From Rhodopirellula sp. P2 (lineage in GTDB: Bacteria > Planctomycetota > Planctomycetia > Pirellulales > Pirellulaceae), in NCBI RefSeq assembly GCF_028768465.1, contig NZ_CP118225.1, forward strand, positions 3,763,001 to 3,827,000: DNA of 64,000 nucleotides, written 5' to 3'. This document shows, piece after piece, positions 7,151-15,877 of the stretch. Numbering within the stretch: position 1 is the stretch's first letter; each line of letters opens with the position of its first letter. The position numbers and the translations under genes were made by a program. A model generated the notes under the pieces. The model had not been told where the DNA came from. It did no database searches and was given only the letters and a program-made list of their open reading frames with translations.

Positions 7151-9925
7151 TCATACGAACGACAATCGTCGAATCGGCACGTCTTCCTGTTCGCTTTTGG
7201 TCTCATCCACCGATTGGTCGTCTGAATCGCCGAACCAAGTCGCGTCGCCGCTCTCGAACAACACCTCGCCTTCGGCGGTTGGATCGGCTTCGCACTTCCA
7301 AGCGTGATACAGCAACGATGCGGCGGTTTTGTTGTTGAAGTCCTTTTTGCCGGCGGGCGGAATCACCAAGTACAAACCTTGCCGCGCCCGCGTCATGGCC
7401 ACGTACAACAAGCACATCGCTTCGGTCAATCGAGCGGCAACGGAACCGCCAAACACGGCTTGCCAACGTTTGGGGAGGAAGTGCCACTGGGCTTCGCCAA
7501 CCGAACGACTGAGCCCGCGTGCGGGTTGGCCAATCTCTGGGATGTCGGCCAAGCATTGCGGTGATTGGCCGAGCAACGCTTTGTGGATTTCGGGCAAAAA
7601 GACGGCGTCGAATTCCAACCCTTTGGATTGGTGGACGGTCATCACCCGCACGACCGCGGCACGCGGACGCTGGACTCGTTTTTCATGAACCAGTTCGACG
7701 AAATCACGCAGGCGACTGTCGGCGGTGTGTTGGTACAACGTCGCCAGTTCGATCAATTGCTCCAAACGCACGTTCTCACGAATGTCGCAGTGAGGCATCA
7801 ACGCTTTCGCCAGGAACAGAATCGTTTTGGCGAGACCCTGGTCCTCGATTCTCGCGCGAAGCTGATCGGCGGCTTCGCCTTTGCTGTCGCTGTCCGAAAG
7901 CGGCAAAACAAACTTGAGCGGGCTGTTGGCGATGTGCAATCGCCAGCGACCGTCGCCGGGATGTTCGCACATCATCAACGCCGACAGGATCCAACGCACC
8001 GCGACGGAATCGACCAAGGGGTTGCCGCCCTCGGCACTGACGTCGACATCGAGGTGTTCCAATCGATTGATCAACCCACCGACGGTGCTGTTCGTGCGAG
8101 TCAGCACGCCAATCGTCAGGTGCGGCGACTGGTGGTGCAATTCGGCAATTTGTTTTGCAACGTCGTCCAGCAAGCCTTTTTGAATGTCTGCGGCAGAGGG
8201 CTTGCTCTTTGTCTTTTCCCCGGAGTCCGCTGGCGGTTTCAGGTTCAGTTCCGCGGTTCGAAATTGAACGAAACCGGGCAGTTTCTTCGCCGCTGTGTGG
8301 GGAGGGAATCGCTTGGCGAATCGCTTGAGTGCCTTGGCTTCGTAGTGAGCCTTGTCAGCGGGGTTGGGCGGATCGGTTCGCTCGGCCATGGGGTGGCGAG
8401 GCAAATGCTGGAACGCGTCGGTGACCGCGTCGAGCACCACGCTGCTGCTGCGATAGCTCTCGTCTTGTTGCTTGGAAATGATCCCGGGAATTTGCTTGTC
8501 GACCGCATCGAAGATCTCCGCCACGCCACCACGCCAACCGTAGATGGCTTGTTTGGTGTCGCCGACGCAGAAGAATGACTTGGAGCGTTTGGGATCGAGG
8601 ACATTGGAGGCGGCATCGGTCGACTGACCGGTGACCGACTCCGCCAGCAAACGCAGGACCTGCCACTGCACTGGGGAGGTGTCCTGGAATTCGTCCAGCA
8701 GCAGGTGATCGATCGAGGCGTCGAGTCGGTCTTGCAGGGTGTGATTGTCAAGCTGCGTGAACACGCCGGCCAAGCGGACTGCGATGTCATCAAACGCCAG
8801 TGCCCGTTGGGCTTGCTTGACCAATTGAATCAACGTGTCGTAGTGGTCGACCAGCGTGCCGGTGGCTTGGTTCTGAGCCCGCAGCAAGGACAGGGACTCG
8901 TGCCGGGCGACTTCGTAGATCAAGTCGAACTCAGGATCCAAACCCGGCGGGAACTTGCTGCGTCCAAATTTGACTTCTTCGCCATGCAACCGCGCTTTCG
9001 CGATGTTCTTTGTCAGCGTGGCTTCGACAAGCGGTCCGAATTCGCGAATTTCGAGGCTGTCGGCGGCGGATTCGAGTGCTTTGACCAACGACTTTTGTGG
9101 CACTTCGGCGGACCGGAGCATGCCCGCTGACCGGGTGATGTCGGCTGACTCAGGCAGTTCGGGAACTTTCAATTGGTCCCAGCGTTCCACGTCGGCTTGG
9201 CGGGCCAAGTTGTACGTGTTCTCGACCACATCGATCAGTTCACGAGCGATGTTGCGTTTGACATCCCCGCGGCTGAGCATCGAGATCAGCGTTTCCGTTT
9301 CGGCGGGCTGCAGGGACTCGATCAAGTTTCCGATCGCGACCTGTCGCAACCAGATTTCCTCGACCTCGTCTGTCAAACGCCAACCCGGCGGCAGGTCCAA
9401 TTCGAACGGCAGTGCCCGCGCGAGTTGCGAGAACAAACTGTCCAGTGTGCAAATGCGAAGCCGGTGAATGTTGCGCAGCAAGCGATGGAAGAGTTGTCCA
9501 CAGACGTGACGCGGCAAGCCTTCGATGCCGACTTGTTGTCGCAGTTCTGCGATCGCTTTCTCACTCGGGTCGATCGCGGCTTTGCCAAGCGTGATCAAGA
9601 CTCGTTCGAGAATCTCGCCCGCGGCTTTGCGAGTGAACGTGGTCGCAAGGATCGTTTCCGGGGGCGCACCGGTCAGCAGAATCTTCAGCAACCGAGCGGT
9701 CAGTTGATAGGTCTTGCCCGTGCCGGCGGAAGCCCGCACCAGCGTCGGCTCAAAGGCTTCTCGCAGCGTGGTCGGTGACTCGACAACAAAGTCCAGTTCG
9801 TCGGGAAGCGAGTCGTCCTCGGGAAGTTGATTGTCTTCGTGAAGCATCTCGGCTTCCGAAGGCTGGGCTTCCTCGTCGAAGAACGGGTTGTCGTCAAACA
9901 AGGGGTGTTCGGATGGGTTGCTCAT
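7151..9925 (-). CDS. AddA-like UvrD-family DNA helicase without nuclease domain
   Basis: From ATG at 9923-9925 (MSNPSEHPLF) the product has 924 residues; this start overlaps the stop of the upstream nuclease gene by 4 bases and follows an acidic N-terminal tail. Superfamily 1 helicase motifs are clear: Walker A 'ASAGTGKT' (about residues 66-72), Walker B 'LLLDEFQDTS' (~410), 'GDTKQAIYGWRGG' (~450), 'VMTVHQSKGLEFD' (~760) and 'LYVAMTRARQGLYLVI' (~845). It is expected to unwind double-strand ends during recombinational repair with the AddB-like partner. Full AddA proteins are about 1,200 residues and end in a RecB-type nuclease; here the protein stops soon after motif VI in an acidic tail, so no nuclease domain is visible. 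The enzyme would depend on its partner for cutting. Confidence 0.93.
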   Translation of the reverse strand: MSNPSEHPLFDDNPFFDEEAQPSEAEMLHEDNQLPEDDSLPDELDFVVESPTTLREAFEPTLVRASAGTGKTYQLTARLLKILLTGAPPETILATTFTRKAAGEILERVLITLGKAAIDPSEKAIAELRQQVGIEGLPRHVCGQLFHRLLRNIHRLRICTLDSLFSQLARALPFELDLPPGWRLTDEVEEIWLRQVAIGNLIESLQPAETETLISMLSRGDVKRNIARELIDVVENTYNLARQADVERWDQLKVPELPESADITRSAGMLRSAEVPQKSLVKALESAADSLEIREFGPLVEATLTKNIAKARLHGEEVKFGRSKFPPGLDPEFDLIYEVARHESLSLLRAQNQATGTLVDHYDTLIQLVKQAQRALAFDDIAVRLAGVFTQLDNHTLQDRLDASIDHLLLDEFQDTSPVQWQVLRLLAESVTGQSTDAASNVLDPKRSKSFFCVGDTKQAIYGWRGGVAEIFDAVDKQIPGIISKQQDESYRSSSVVLDAVTDAFQHLPRHPMAERTDPPNPADKAHYEAKALKRFAKRFPPHTAAKKLPGFVQFRTAELNLKPPADSGEKTKSKPSAADIQKGLLDDVAKQIAELHHQSPHLTIGVLTRTNSTVGGLINRLEHLDVDVSAEGGNPLVDSVAVRWILSALMMCEHPGDGRWRLHIANSPLKFVLPLSDSDSKGEAADQLRARIEDQGLAKTILFLAKALMPHCDIRENVRLEQLIELATLYQHTADSRLRDFVELVHEKRVQRPRAAVVRVMTVHQSKGLEFDAVFLPEIHKALLGQSPQCLADIPEIGQPARGLSRSVGEAQWHFLPKRWQAVFGGSVAARLTEAMCLLYVAMTRARQGLYLVIPPAGKKDFNNKTAASLLYHAWKCEADPTAEGEVLFESGDATWFGDSDDQSVDETKSEQEDVPIRRLSFV

Positions 9926-12834
9926 TCGAAGGCCTCCGTCTCGTCGTCCATGGGAATGAACACGCTTTCGTTCATCAGCATTTCGTAGTCGTCGAATTCG
10001 ACGCCGTTGGGATTCGGCTCGAAGTGGCACGCACGGATTTCGCGAACGCAGTGGTGAATCAGTTCGTCCGCCGCGGCAAATTGTGCCGCAGTGAACTCGG
10101 CCAGATTGATTTGCGTTTCGGTGTCCTTTTCGGCAACGTTGAAGTATCCCAGTTCAACGTCCACCGGGTCCGCATCGATCCCAAGGTCGGGAATGAACCG
10201 ACGGTACAGCGGCAACTGCAAGTCCACCCACTGAGTGGAGCCATCGGGCAACTTCTTCAAGTGTTTCTTTTCCGGTTTGTGACCATGTGTCTTGTAGTCC
10301 AAGATTGCCCAGCGTCCCGTTTCGGGATGAAAATCGATGCGGTCAAAGCGTCCGCGAAGTCCCGTGAATTCTCCGTCCAGAACGATGCCGGTTGGTTTCT
10401 TCGGTTTGCCGGTGATGGGATGGATCTCTTTCTCATCGACGGCATCTTCCACCGCGTGAATGAGCCACCCGGCGGCTGCTCGTTCGGCTTGTCGAAGGGC
10501 GACGGTTTTCAAACGCCGTTGGGCTTGGCGAACTTGCAGCTTCACCGTCGTGGATGTGTTGTCGCCAAAGTGTTTGGCCGCGTATCGATGCAGCTCTTCA
10601 ATCAAGGCTTCTTCGATGCGTTTCGGATCGGTTTCGTTTTTGTAGTCGCTGTCGCCGAACTCTTCGAGCGCGCCGTGGACCAGGTCACCAAATTGATTGG
10701 CGGCCAATTCCAAGGGGGAATCATCCAGTGGACGGAGCCTCAAAACATGCCGTAGGTAAAACCGGTAAGGGCAGGCGAGGTAGGCCGAAAACGCGGTGAC
10801 GCTGAGCGTCTGAATCGTTCGGCCAGGTTCCGGCGGAGGAGGCGCGAAGAAGGCCTTCGAATCGACGCTGACCACAGGCGGTGGCTGGATCGGTTGAATC
10901 TCGACCTTGGGACGCGGAATCGTCAGCAAATCACAAACCCGCTTGGCCGCTTCTTCCGGTGTTGCTGCGGCGAGCAAACGTGATGGCGGTGTGGGGGACC
11001 CGTCGGCGGAATGGGAACCGACCAGGAAGCGGACCGTTTCGCGAGAGGTCAGCAATTGCTGCATCGCATGCACGTCACGAGCGTAGCGACGATCGTTGGC
11101 GGATTGGTGCAGAGTCGATCGCAGTGACTGCGGCAAGAACGGGTCGCCCGATTGAGCTTCGGGAACGAACGGATGATTCAATCCACAAACAACGAGAGCC
11201 GGCGAATCATCGAGAGCAAGGTCCAACCAACCCAGCAATTCAATTTCGGTGGGCGAGGGATCCTCGACCCAACGCACTTCGCTCATCCGAGAGGACAGCA
11301 TCTCGATCGCGACGGCACCATCCACCGGTTCGTCGAGCGAGGGGCTGAGGTCGGTGAACCGGTCCAGCAACCGGAAGACAGCCCGGATGGCTTGTTCGGT
11401 TCGCGAGAGCGACGTTTCGTCCTTCCTTTCAGCTTCTTCGTCTCCAGGGGCGTTGTCCGCGGGCAACAGCGATTGAGCGACTTCTCCATACAGTTCGATC
11501 AAGATCGCCTGCAGCACTTCGCTCCATTGTCGAATCGGTTGTTGCGCCGAGTCTTCGATCAATGGCGACAACCACTGATCCAGCACCTCGCGAATTTGAT
11601 TGGCGGTTTGGGACTGTTGGACTTTTTCGGGCAGCGGTTCATCGACCGACCGGGGAAACGTGGACGAGAGAAGCTGATCCAGCTCTCGCAACCATTTTTC
11701 TGAGTCGGGATGGTCGGGGCACCGCGCGCTGACGTACCGAGTCACGTCGGCGTGACGGACGAGCGCCGCTAACGATCGCCAGGTGCGTCGTTGCAGGTAC
11801 GTGACGACCAGGTGCATCAAGCGACCAACCGCGGTTTGTCCGACGCGGTGGCCCAAGTGTCGATGCGTGGCGACGCCCAGCAAATCGCAGCGGTTCTCGA
11901 TCGGTTCGACTTGCGATTCGTCGGTGACGCCAATCGTGATTTGATCGACGCGGTACTTCTGGCCAAACTCAGCGAGCGTTTCCATCACCGCGGCGGTTTG
12001 ATCCGAGATTTCTCCGGCGGGAATCAGTTGGCCGTCTTGCAAGGGCAAACAGTGCGATTGCCAGCGACTGGCGTTCAAGTTTCCAAACGAGTCGAACCGG
12101 TTTGAGTGACTTGCTGGAGCCGCAACCAAAGCTGTGATCGCGGCGGACTGCTTGGACGATTCGACTTGGCCGAGCATCGAAACCAAGAGTTTGGAAATGT
12201 CGGTGGTTCCGATCAGCACCATGGGCCGAGTCGCGCGGCACGCGTTCTGACGGATCGCATCGAGTTGAGCTTCGTTGGGATCGGCTTTCCCCGCGGCTGC
12301 CAACTCCGCCAAGTAGGCCTTCATCAAGTCGACAAAAAATTGCCAACGACGACGCTCACCGGTCGAGTCGCACATCTCCAGCACATCGGCGTAGGTCAAA
12401 CCTTCGGCGGCGATGGAATTGTGCAGCCGCCGCATCGTGCCGCCCAGTTCCAACCAAGCGTCGGCGGCATCAGGAGCCGGCGGGCTGGAAATCAGCACGC
12501 TCAAGTCATCTTGGTTCGCTGCGGCGAGGACGCGGGCCCAGGCCAGCGTTTGTTCGAAGTCCAGTGCCGCGGCGTCCGATTCGTACAACCGCGATGGCAG
12601 GTCGCCCACCGTCAGCATTCGAGGGGGACGCAGAGTTTGTTCCGCCGCGTTGGCTTCCGCGAGCAGGAGTTCCCTCATGCGATCGATCGCGCGGCGGGAC
12701 GGGAACACCAAATCCAAGTGCGACAAATCCCAGTCGCCTTTGGTTGGGGGCTTCGGCCCGTTGGTTTCTTTCAGCCACTGCAAGCTCGAGACCAGCAGCG
12801 GTTGGTTCCATCCCAGAAAGATTGTTTGCGTCAT
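9922..12834 (-). CDS. AddB-like PD-(D/E)XK exonuclease subunit
   Basis: This 970-residue protein carries an N-terminal region resembling an inactivated helicase ('HLDLVFPSRRAIDRMRELLL', then 'PPRMLTVGDLPSRLYE'), with no Walker A motif that I can find. A C-terminal nuclease domain follows from about residue 680: 'LSVTAFSAYLACPYRFYLRH', 'FGDLVHGALEEFG', 'GRFDRIDF' and 'WAILDYKTHG', giving the D...D-x-K active site of PD-(D/E)XK nucleases near residue 840. In AddB, a cysteine cluster after this domain holds an iron-sulfur centre; here only the early Cys of 'ACPYR' and two late ones in 'HCVREIRAC' are seen, so the cluster looks incomplete. The gene shares an ATGA overlap with the helicase gene and is 72 bases downstream of the Rieske gene. 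The pair probably processes DNA double-strand breaks. Confidence 0.9.
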   Translation of the reverse strand: MTQTIFLGWNQPLLVSSLQWLKETNGPKPPTKGDWDLSHLDLVFPSRRAIDRMRELLLAEANAAEQTLRPPRMLTVGDLPSRLYESDAAALDFEQTLAWARVLAAANQDDLSVLISSPPAPDAADAWLELGGTMRRLHNSIAAEGLTYADVLEMCDSTGERRRWQFFVDLMKAYLAELAAAGKADPNEAQLDAIRQNACRATRPMVLIGTTDISKLLVSMLGQVESSKQSAAITALVAAPASHSNRFDSFGNLNASRWQSHCLPLQDGQLIPAGEISDQTAAVMETLAEFGQKYRVDQITIGVTDESQVEPIENRCDLLGVATHRHLGHRVGQTAVGRLMHLVVTYLQRRTWRSLAALVRHADVTRYVSARCPDHPDSEKWLRELDQLLSSTFPRSVDEPLPEKVQQSQTANQIREVLDQWLSPLIEDSAQQPIRQWSEVLQAILIELYGEVAQSLLPADNAPGDEEAERKDETSLSRTEQAIRAVFRLLDRFTDLSPSLDEPVDGAVAIEMLSSRMSEVRWVEDPSPTEIELLGWLDLALDDSPALVVCGLNHPFVPEAQSGDPFLPQSLRSTLHQSANDRRYARDVHAMQQLLTSRETVRFLVGSHSADGSPTPPSRLLAAATPEEAAKRVCDLLTIPRPKVEIQPIQPPPVVSVDSKAFFAPPPPEPGRTIQTLSVTAFSAYLACPYRFYLRHVLRLRPLDDSPLELAANQFGDLVHGALEEFGDSDYKNETDPKRIEEALIEELHRYAAKHFGDNTSTTVKLQVRQAQRRLKTVALRQAERAAAGWLIHAVEDAVDEKEIHPITGKPKKPTGIVLDGEFTGLRGRFDRIDFHPETGRWAILDYKTHGHKPEKKHLKKLPDGSTQWVDLQLPLYRRFIPDLGIDADPVDVELGYFNVAEKDTETQINLAEFTAAQFAAADELIHHCVREIRACHFEPNPNGVEFDDYEMLMNESVFIPMDDETEAFE

Positions 12835-12906
12835 TCGGTTTGAATTGGGGATTCGCGGTGGGTGGCGAGCGGGGAACGCAGTGTCGAATGCGGCGGAAAC
12901 GCGGTT

Positions 12907-13227
12907 CTATTCCGCGTCAGGCTTTTCTCGCACCCAAACCTCGTCGTTCTCAATTTTGATGTCAAAGCAATCGACCTTGGTTCGCGGGTTGTCTTCCCAG
13001 GTGCCGTCTTTGATGCAGAATCGCCAGGCGTGCCAAGGGCAAGTCACCGTGTTTTCCTCGACGTGACCTTCGGCCAGCGACGCACCCATGTGGGGGCAAA
13101 GATCGTCAATCGCGTACCATTCGTCGCCCTTGCGGAAAACCGCGACCATTCGGCCGTCGACAGGGACCGCTTTGCCCACGTTGTCTTCAAAATCGGAAAC
13201 CTTCCCGACGCTTTCGTATTCGCTCAT
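12907..13227 (-). CDS. Small Rieske [2Fe-2S] protein
   Basis: Starting at ATG 13225-13227 the product has 106 residues; a longer frame upstream lacks conservation and is rejected. The Rieske motif is complete: C44-P-H46 ('DLCPHMGASLAEG') and C63-P-W-H66 ('TCPWHAWRF'), the two cysteines and two histidines that bind a [2Fe-2S] centre. Length and lack of a signal peptide fit the soluble NirD-like or ferredoxin-like Rieske group that passes electrons to a cytoplasmic reductase or oxygenase. No such partner is next to it: the following gene, 72 bases downstream on the same strand, is the AddB-like nuclease, and the divergent neighbour is a radical SAM protein. It may be transcribed with the repair genes, but the electron acceptor is unknown. 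Confidence 0.93.
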   Translation of the reverse strand: MSEYESVGKVSDFEDNVGKAVPVDGRMVAVFRKGDEWYAIDDLCPHMGASLAEGHVEENTVTCPWHAWRFCIKDGTWEDNPRTKVDCFDIKIENDEVWVREKPDAE

Positions 13228-13406
13228 GTCTTGATTCTCTGTTTGGTGTGGACTGCGTTCTCGCCGCTCAGCGTTCTGATCCTCCGTTTTATCGCACCCC
13301 AGCCGATTCCCCAATGAGGCTGAGGATGACTCGGGCGGCCAGATTCGCTTTAATGGACATCTGGTCGTCGCTTGACCACTCGATCCGTCTTTGGTGCCAG
13401 TTTTTT

Positions 13407-15245
13407 ATGATTCATCACGAACTCCGACGAAAACTCGAATCACGCGTTTTGCCGCACGTGCAAACGCCGGCTCAGTACGTCGGCGGGGAACGCAACATCG
13501 TCGTCAAAGACCATCGCAAACTACGCGGGAAAATCGCCGTTGGGTTCCCCGATGCGTACACGATCGGGATGAGCCACCACGGGTTGCAAGTCCTGTATTC
13601 GATGATCAATCGGCGGGACGATTGGTGTGCTGAGCGAGTCTTCATGCCTTGGCCGGACATGGAAGCCAAGCTGCGTGAACACAACTTGCCGCTTTACACG
13701 CTGGAAACGTTCACGCCGCTCAGCGAATTTGATGTGATCGGGTTGTCGCTGCAGTACGAAATCAGTTCGCCCAACGTGTTGACGATGGTCGATCTGGGCG
13801 GCCTGCCGCTGGATGCGGTCGACCGGACGATGGCGGATCCTTTGTTGGTCGCGGGCGGACCATGTGTCCAAAACCCGGAACCGATGGCCGACGTCTTCGA
13901 TGTGATGGTGACCGGCGACGGTGAACCGGCGCTGCCTGAAATCTGCGATTTGTGGCTGAGTCTTCGCGAAGAGGTCCGCTTGCCTGATGGAACCTATGCG
14001 ACCGGCGAAGAGGGCCTGAAGCAACGTGAAGAAGCCTTGGCACGCGTCGCACAGCAATTGCCGTATGCTTATGTGCCTCGGTTCTACGAGCCTCAGTATT
14101 CCGACAACAACCGAATCGGATCGATCGTTCGAACTCGTGACGATGTGCCAGAAACAATCGCACCCAGCGTGATCAGTGACTTGGATGGCATGCCGTTGCC
14201 GACCGAGCCCATTGTTCCGTACGTCAACTGCGTGCACGACCGAATCGCGATCGAGATCATGCGCGGTTGCCCACACCTGTGCCGATTCTGTCAGAGCACG
14301 GTCATCAAACGTCCTCTGCGAATTCGCGAGGTTGACACGATTGTTGACGCGGCCCTGAAAAGCTATCGCAGCACGGGCTTCAACGAGATCAGCATTCTGT
14401 CGCTTTCCAGCAGTGACTACCCGCACTTCGCGGAGCTGGTGAAGCGGTTGCATGAAGTCTTCGTGCCGCTGGATGTGAACATCAGTGTGCCGAGTTTGCG
14501 AGTCAACGACCAATTGCGAACGCTGCCGGAATTGCTGGGAAGCACGCGGCGGAAATCATTGACGTTGGCCCCCGAGGTGGCTCGCGATGACATGCGGCAA
14601 CAGATCCGCAAGAAGATCAAGAACAGCGATTTGATCGAGGGGTGCCGGGCGGCATTCCAAAACGGTTTCGAAAGCGTGAAGTTGTATTTCATGTGCGGTC
14701 TGCCGGGCGAACGTCCGGTGGATTTGGACGGCATCGTGGACTTGGCAGAAACGATTTCAACGGTCGGCAAAGAAGTCAACGGTCGGTACGCCCGAGTCAC
14801 GGCCAGCGTTTCGAACTTCGTCCCCAAATCGCACACGCCATATCAATGGAACGGGATGCAGTCTCGCGAATATTTCCAGTGGGCGCACAGTTACCTTTGG
14901 AAGCGTCGCAAAATTCGCAGCGTGAACATCAAGTGCCACGACATTGAAACGAGTTTGCTGGAAGGCGTGATCAGCCGCGGCGACCGGCGGACCGGAAAGG
15001 CGATTCGGCTCGCTTGGGAACGCGGGGCTCGCATGGACGGTTGGACGGAACACCTCGATGCAGAACGTTGGTGGCAATCGATCCAGGACGCTGGCATTGA
15101 TATTGATCAACAGGTCCATCAGAAGTACGAGATGATGGACAAACTCCCCTGGGATCACGTCAACGTGAAGTTCGGGCGTGCTTACCTCGAAAAAGAACAG
15201 TCTCGTGCAACCATCCAATTGACCGACATGGCCAACGCGATATGA
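13407..15245 (+). CDS. TIGR03960-type B12-binding-domain radical SAM protein
   Basis: The ATG at 13407 (MIHHELRRKLE) is chosen because homologues begin just before the 'PAQYVGGERN' segment; this gives 612 residues. The N-terminal third resembles a cobalamin-binding fold, but the usual D-x-H-x-x-G is D-A-Y-T-I-G here, so base-off B12 binding is doubtful. The radical SAM cluster motif is C288-x3-C292-x2-C295 ('RGCPHLCRFCQS'), followed by 'NEISILSLSSSDY' and 'GFESVKLYFMCGLPGE', typical of the family. Many relatives carry an added DUF2344 domain, which I do not see. The chemistry is unknown; the protein should be cytoplasmic and use S-adenosylmethionine with a [4Fe-4S] centre. Its TGA overlaps the ATG of the metallophosphoesterase gene by 4 bases, so the two are translationally coupled. 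Confidence 0.9.
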   Translation: MIHHELRRKLESRVLPHVQTPAQYVGGERNIVVKDHRKLRGKIAVGFPDAYTIGMSHHGLQVLYSMINRRDDWCAERVFMPWPDMEAKLREHNLPLYTLETFTPLSEFDVIGLSLQYEISSPNVLTMVDLGGLPLDAVDRTMADPLLVAGGPCVQNPEPMADVFDVMVTGDGEPALPEICDLWLSLREEVRLPDGTYATGEEGLKQREEALARVAQQLPYAYVPRFYEPQYSDNNRIGSIVRTRDDVPETIAPSVISDLDGMPLPTEPIVPYVNCVHDRIAIEIMRGCPHLCRFCQSTVIKRPLRIREVDTIVDAALKSYRSTGFNEISILSLSSSDYPHFAELVKRLHEVFVPLDVNISVPSLRVNDQLRTLPELLGSTRRKSLTLAPEVARDDMRQQIRKKIKNSDLIEGCRAAFQNGFESVKLYFMCGLPGERPVDLDGIVDLAETISTVGKEVNGRYARVTASVSNFVPKSHTPYQWNGMQSREYFQWAHSYLWKRRKIRSVNIKCHDIETSLLEGVISRGDRRTGKAIRLAWERGARMDGWTEHLDAERWWQSIQDAGIDIDQQVHQKYEMMDKLPWDHVNVKFGRAYLEKEQSRATIQLTDMANAI

Positions 15246-15877
15246 CCATCCGAATTCTTTGCTTCAGTGACCTGCATCGGGACCAAGAGGCCGCCAAGCG
15301 ATTGGTGGAACTTGCCGATCAAGCGGACTTGGTTCTTGGTGCCGGCGACTTTGCCAACCGTCACGAAGGTCTGGCTGACACGCTGCATCTTCTGCAAGCG
15401 ATCACGCGGCCCACGGTGCTCGTTCCCGGCAACGGGGAGACGGTCGAAGAGTTGCGGGCGGCGACCGTGAATTGGAAGTCCGCGATGGTTTTGCACGGGG
15501 AAGGATGTGAGATCGAGCTGCATGGTGGTGCCGTCCCGGTGTGGGGCGTTGGCGGCGGGATTCCCGTGACTCCGTTTGGTGACTGGAGCTACGACTTCGA
15601 TGAAGAGCAAGCCACCGAGATGCTGGCGGGATGTCCCGAAGGAGCGATCTTGATCACGCACTCGCCCGCGCTGGACACCGTTGACCACGACACTGCGGGA
15701 CGTGTCCGTGGCAGCCAGAGCATTCGCGATGCGATCCTGGCGAAAAAGCCTCGTTTCGCTGTCTGCGGGCACATTCACAGCGATTGGGAACGCCAGGTGA
15801 CGCTGGGTGCGACACCGATTTTGAATGCGGGGCCACGCGGGGTTTTTGTCGACGTCTGCTCAACCGGGGAGCGGTGA
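15242..15877 (+). CDS. Metallophosphoesterase (calcineurin-like)
   Basis: This 211-residue soluble protein shows the metallophosphoesterase motifs in order: D10-L-H12 ('FSDLHRD'), 'GAGDFANRHE', 'VPGNGET' (G-N-H-E position with Gly for His), 'ITHSPALDT' and 'CGHIHSDWE', which together hold a two-metal centre. It should hydrolyse phosphoesters in the cytoplasm; the substrate is unknown. It starts inside the stop codon of the radical SAM gene (ATGA), suggesting a shared function. The C-terminal residues S-T-G-E-R and the TGA stop (15875-15877) are written by the first unit of the repeat cluster that follows, since CTCAACCG-GGAGCGGTGACAG there matches the later repeat copies. The original end of the gene has probably been replaced or trimmed. 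Confidence 0.9.
   Translation: MTIRILCFSDLHRDQEAAKRLVELADQADLVLGAGDFANRHEGLADTLHLLQAITRPTVLVPGNGETVEELRAATVNWKSAMVLHGEGCEIELHGGAVPVWGVGGGIPVTPFGDWSYDFDEEQATEMLAGCPEGAILITHSPALDTVDHDTAGRVRGSQSIRDAILAKKPRFAVCGHIHSDWERQVTLGATPILNAGPRGVFVDVCSTGER

Noticed and set aside
7565-8578. Antisense frame of 337 codons inside the helicase gene
   Set aside because: It lies opposite a well-supported gene with all helicase motifs and shows no family features; an effect of codon bias.
9775-10755. Antisense frame of 326 codons over the end of the AddB-like gene
   Set aside because: Opposite the nuclease domain and crosses the ATGA junction; no supporting motif.
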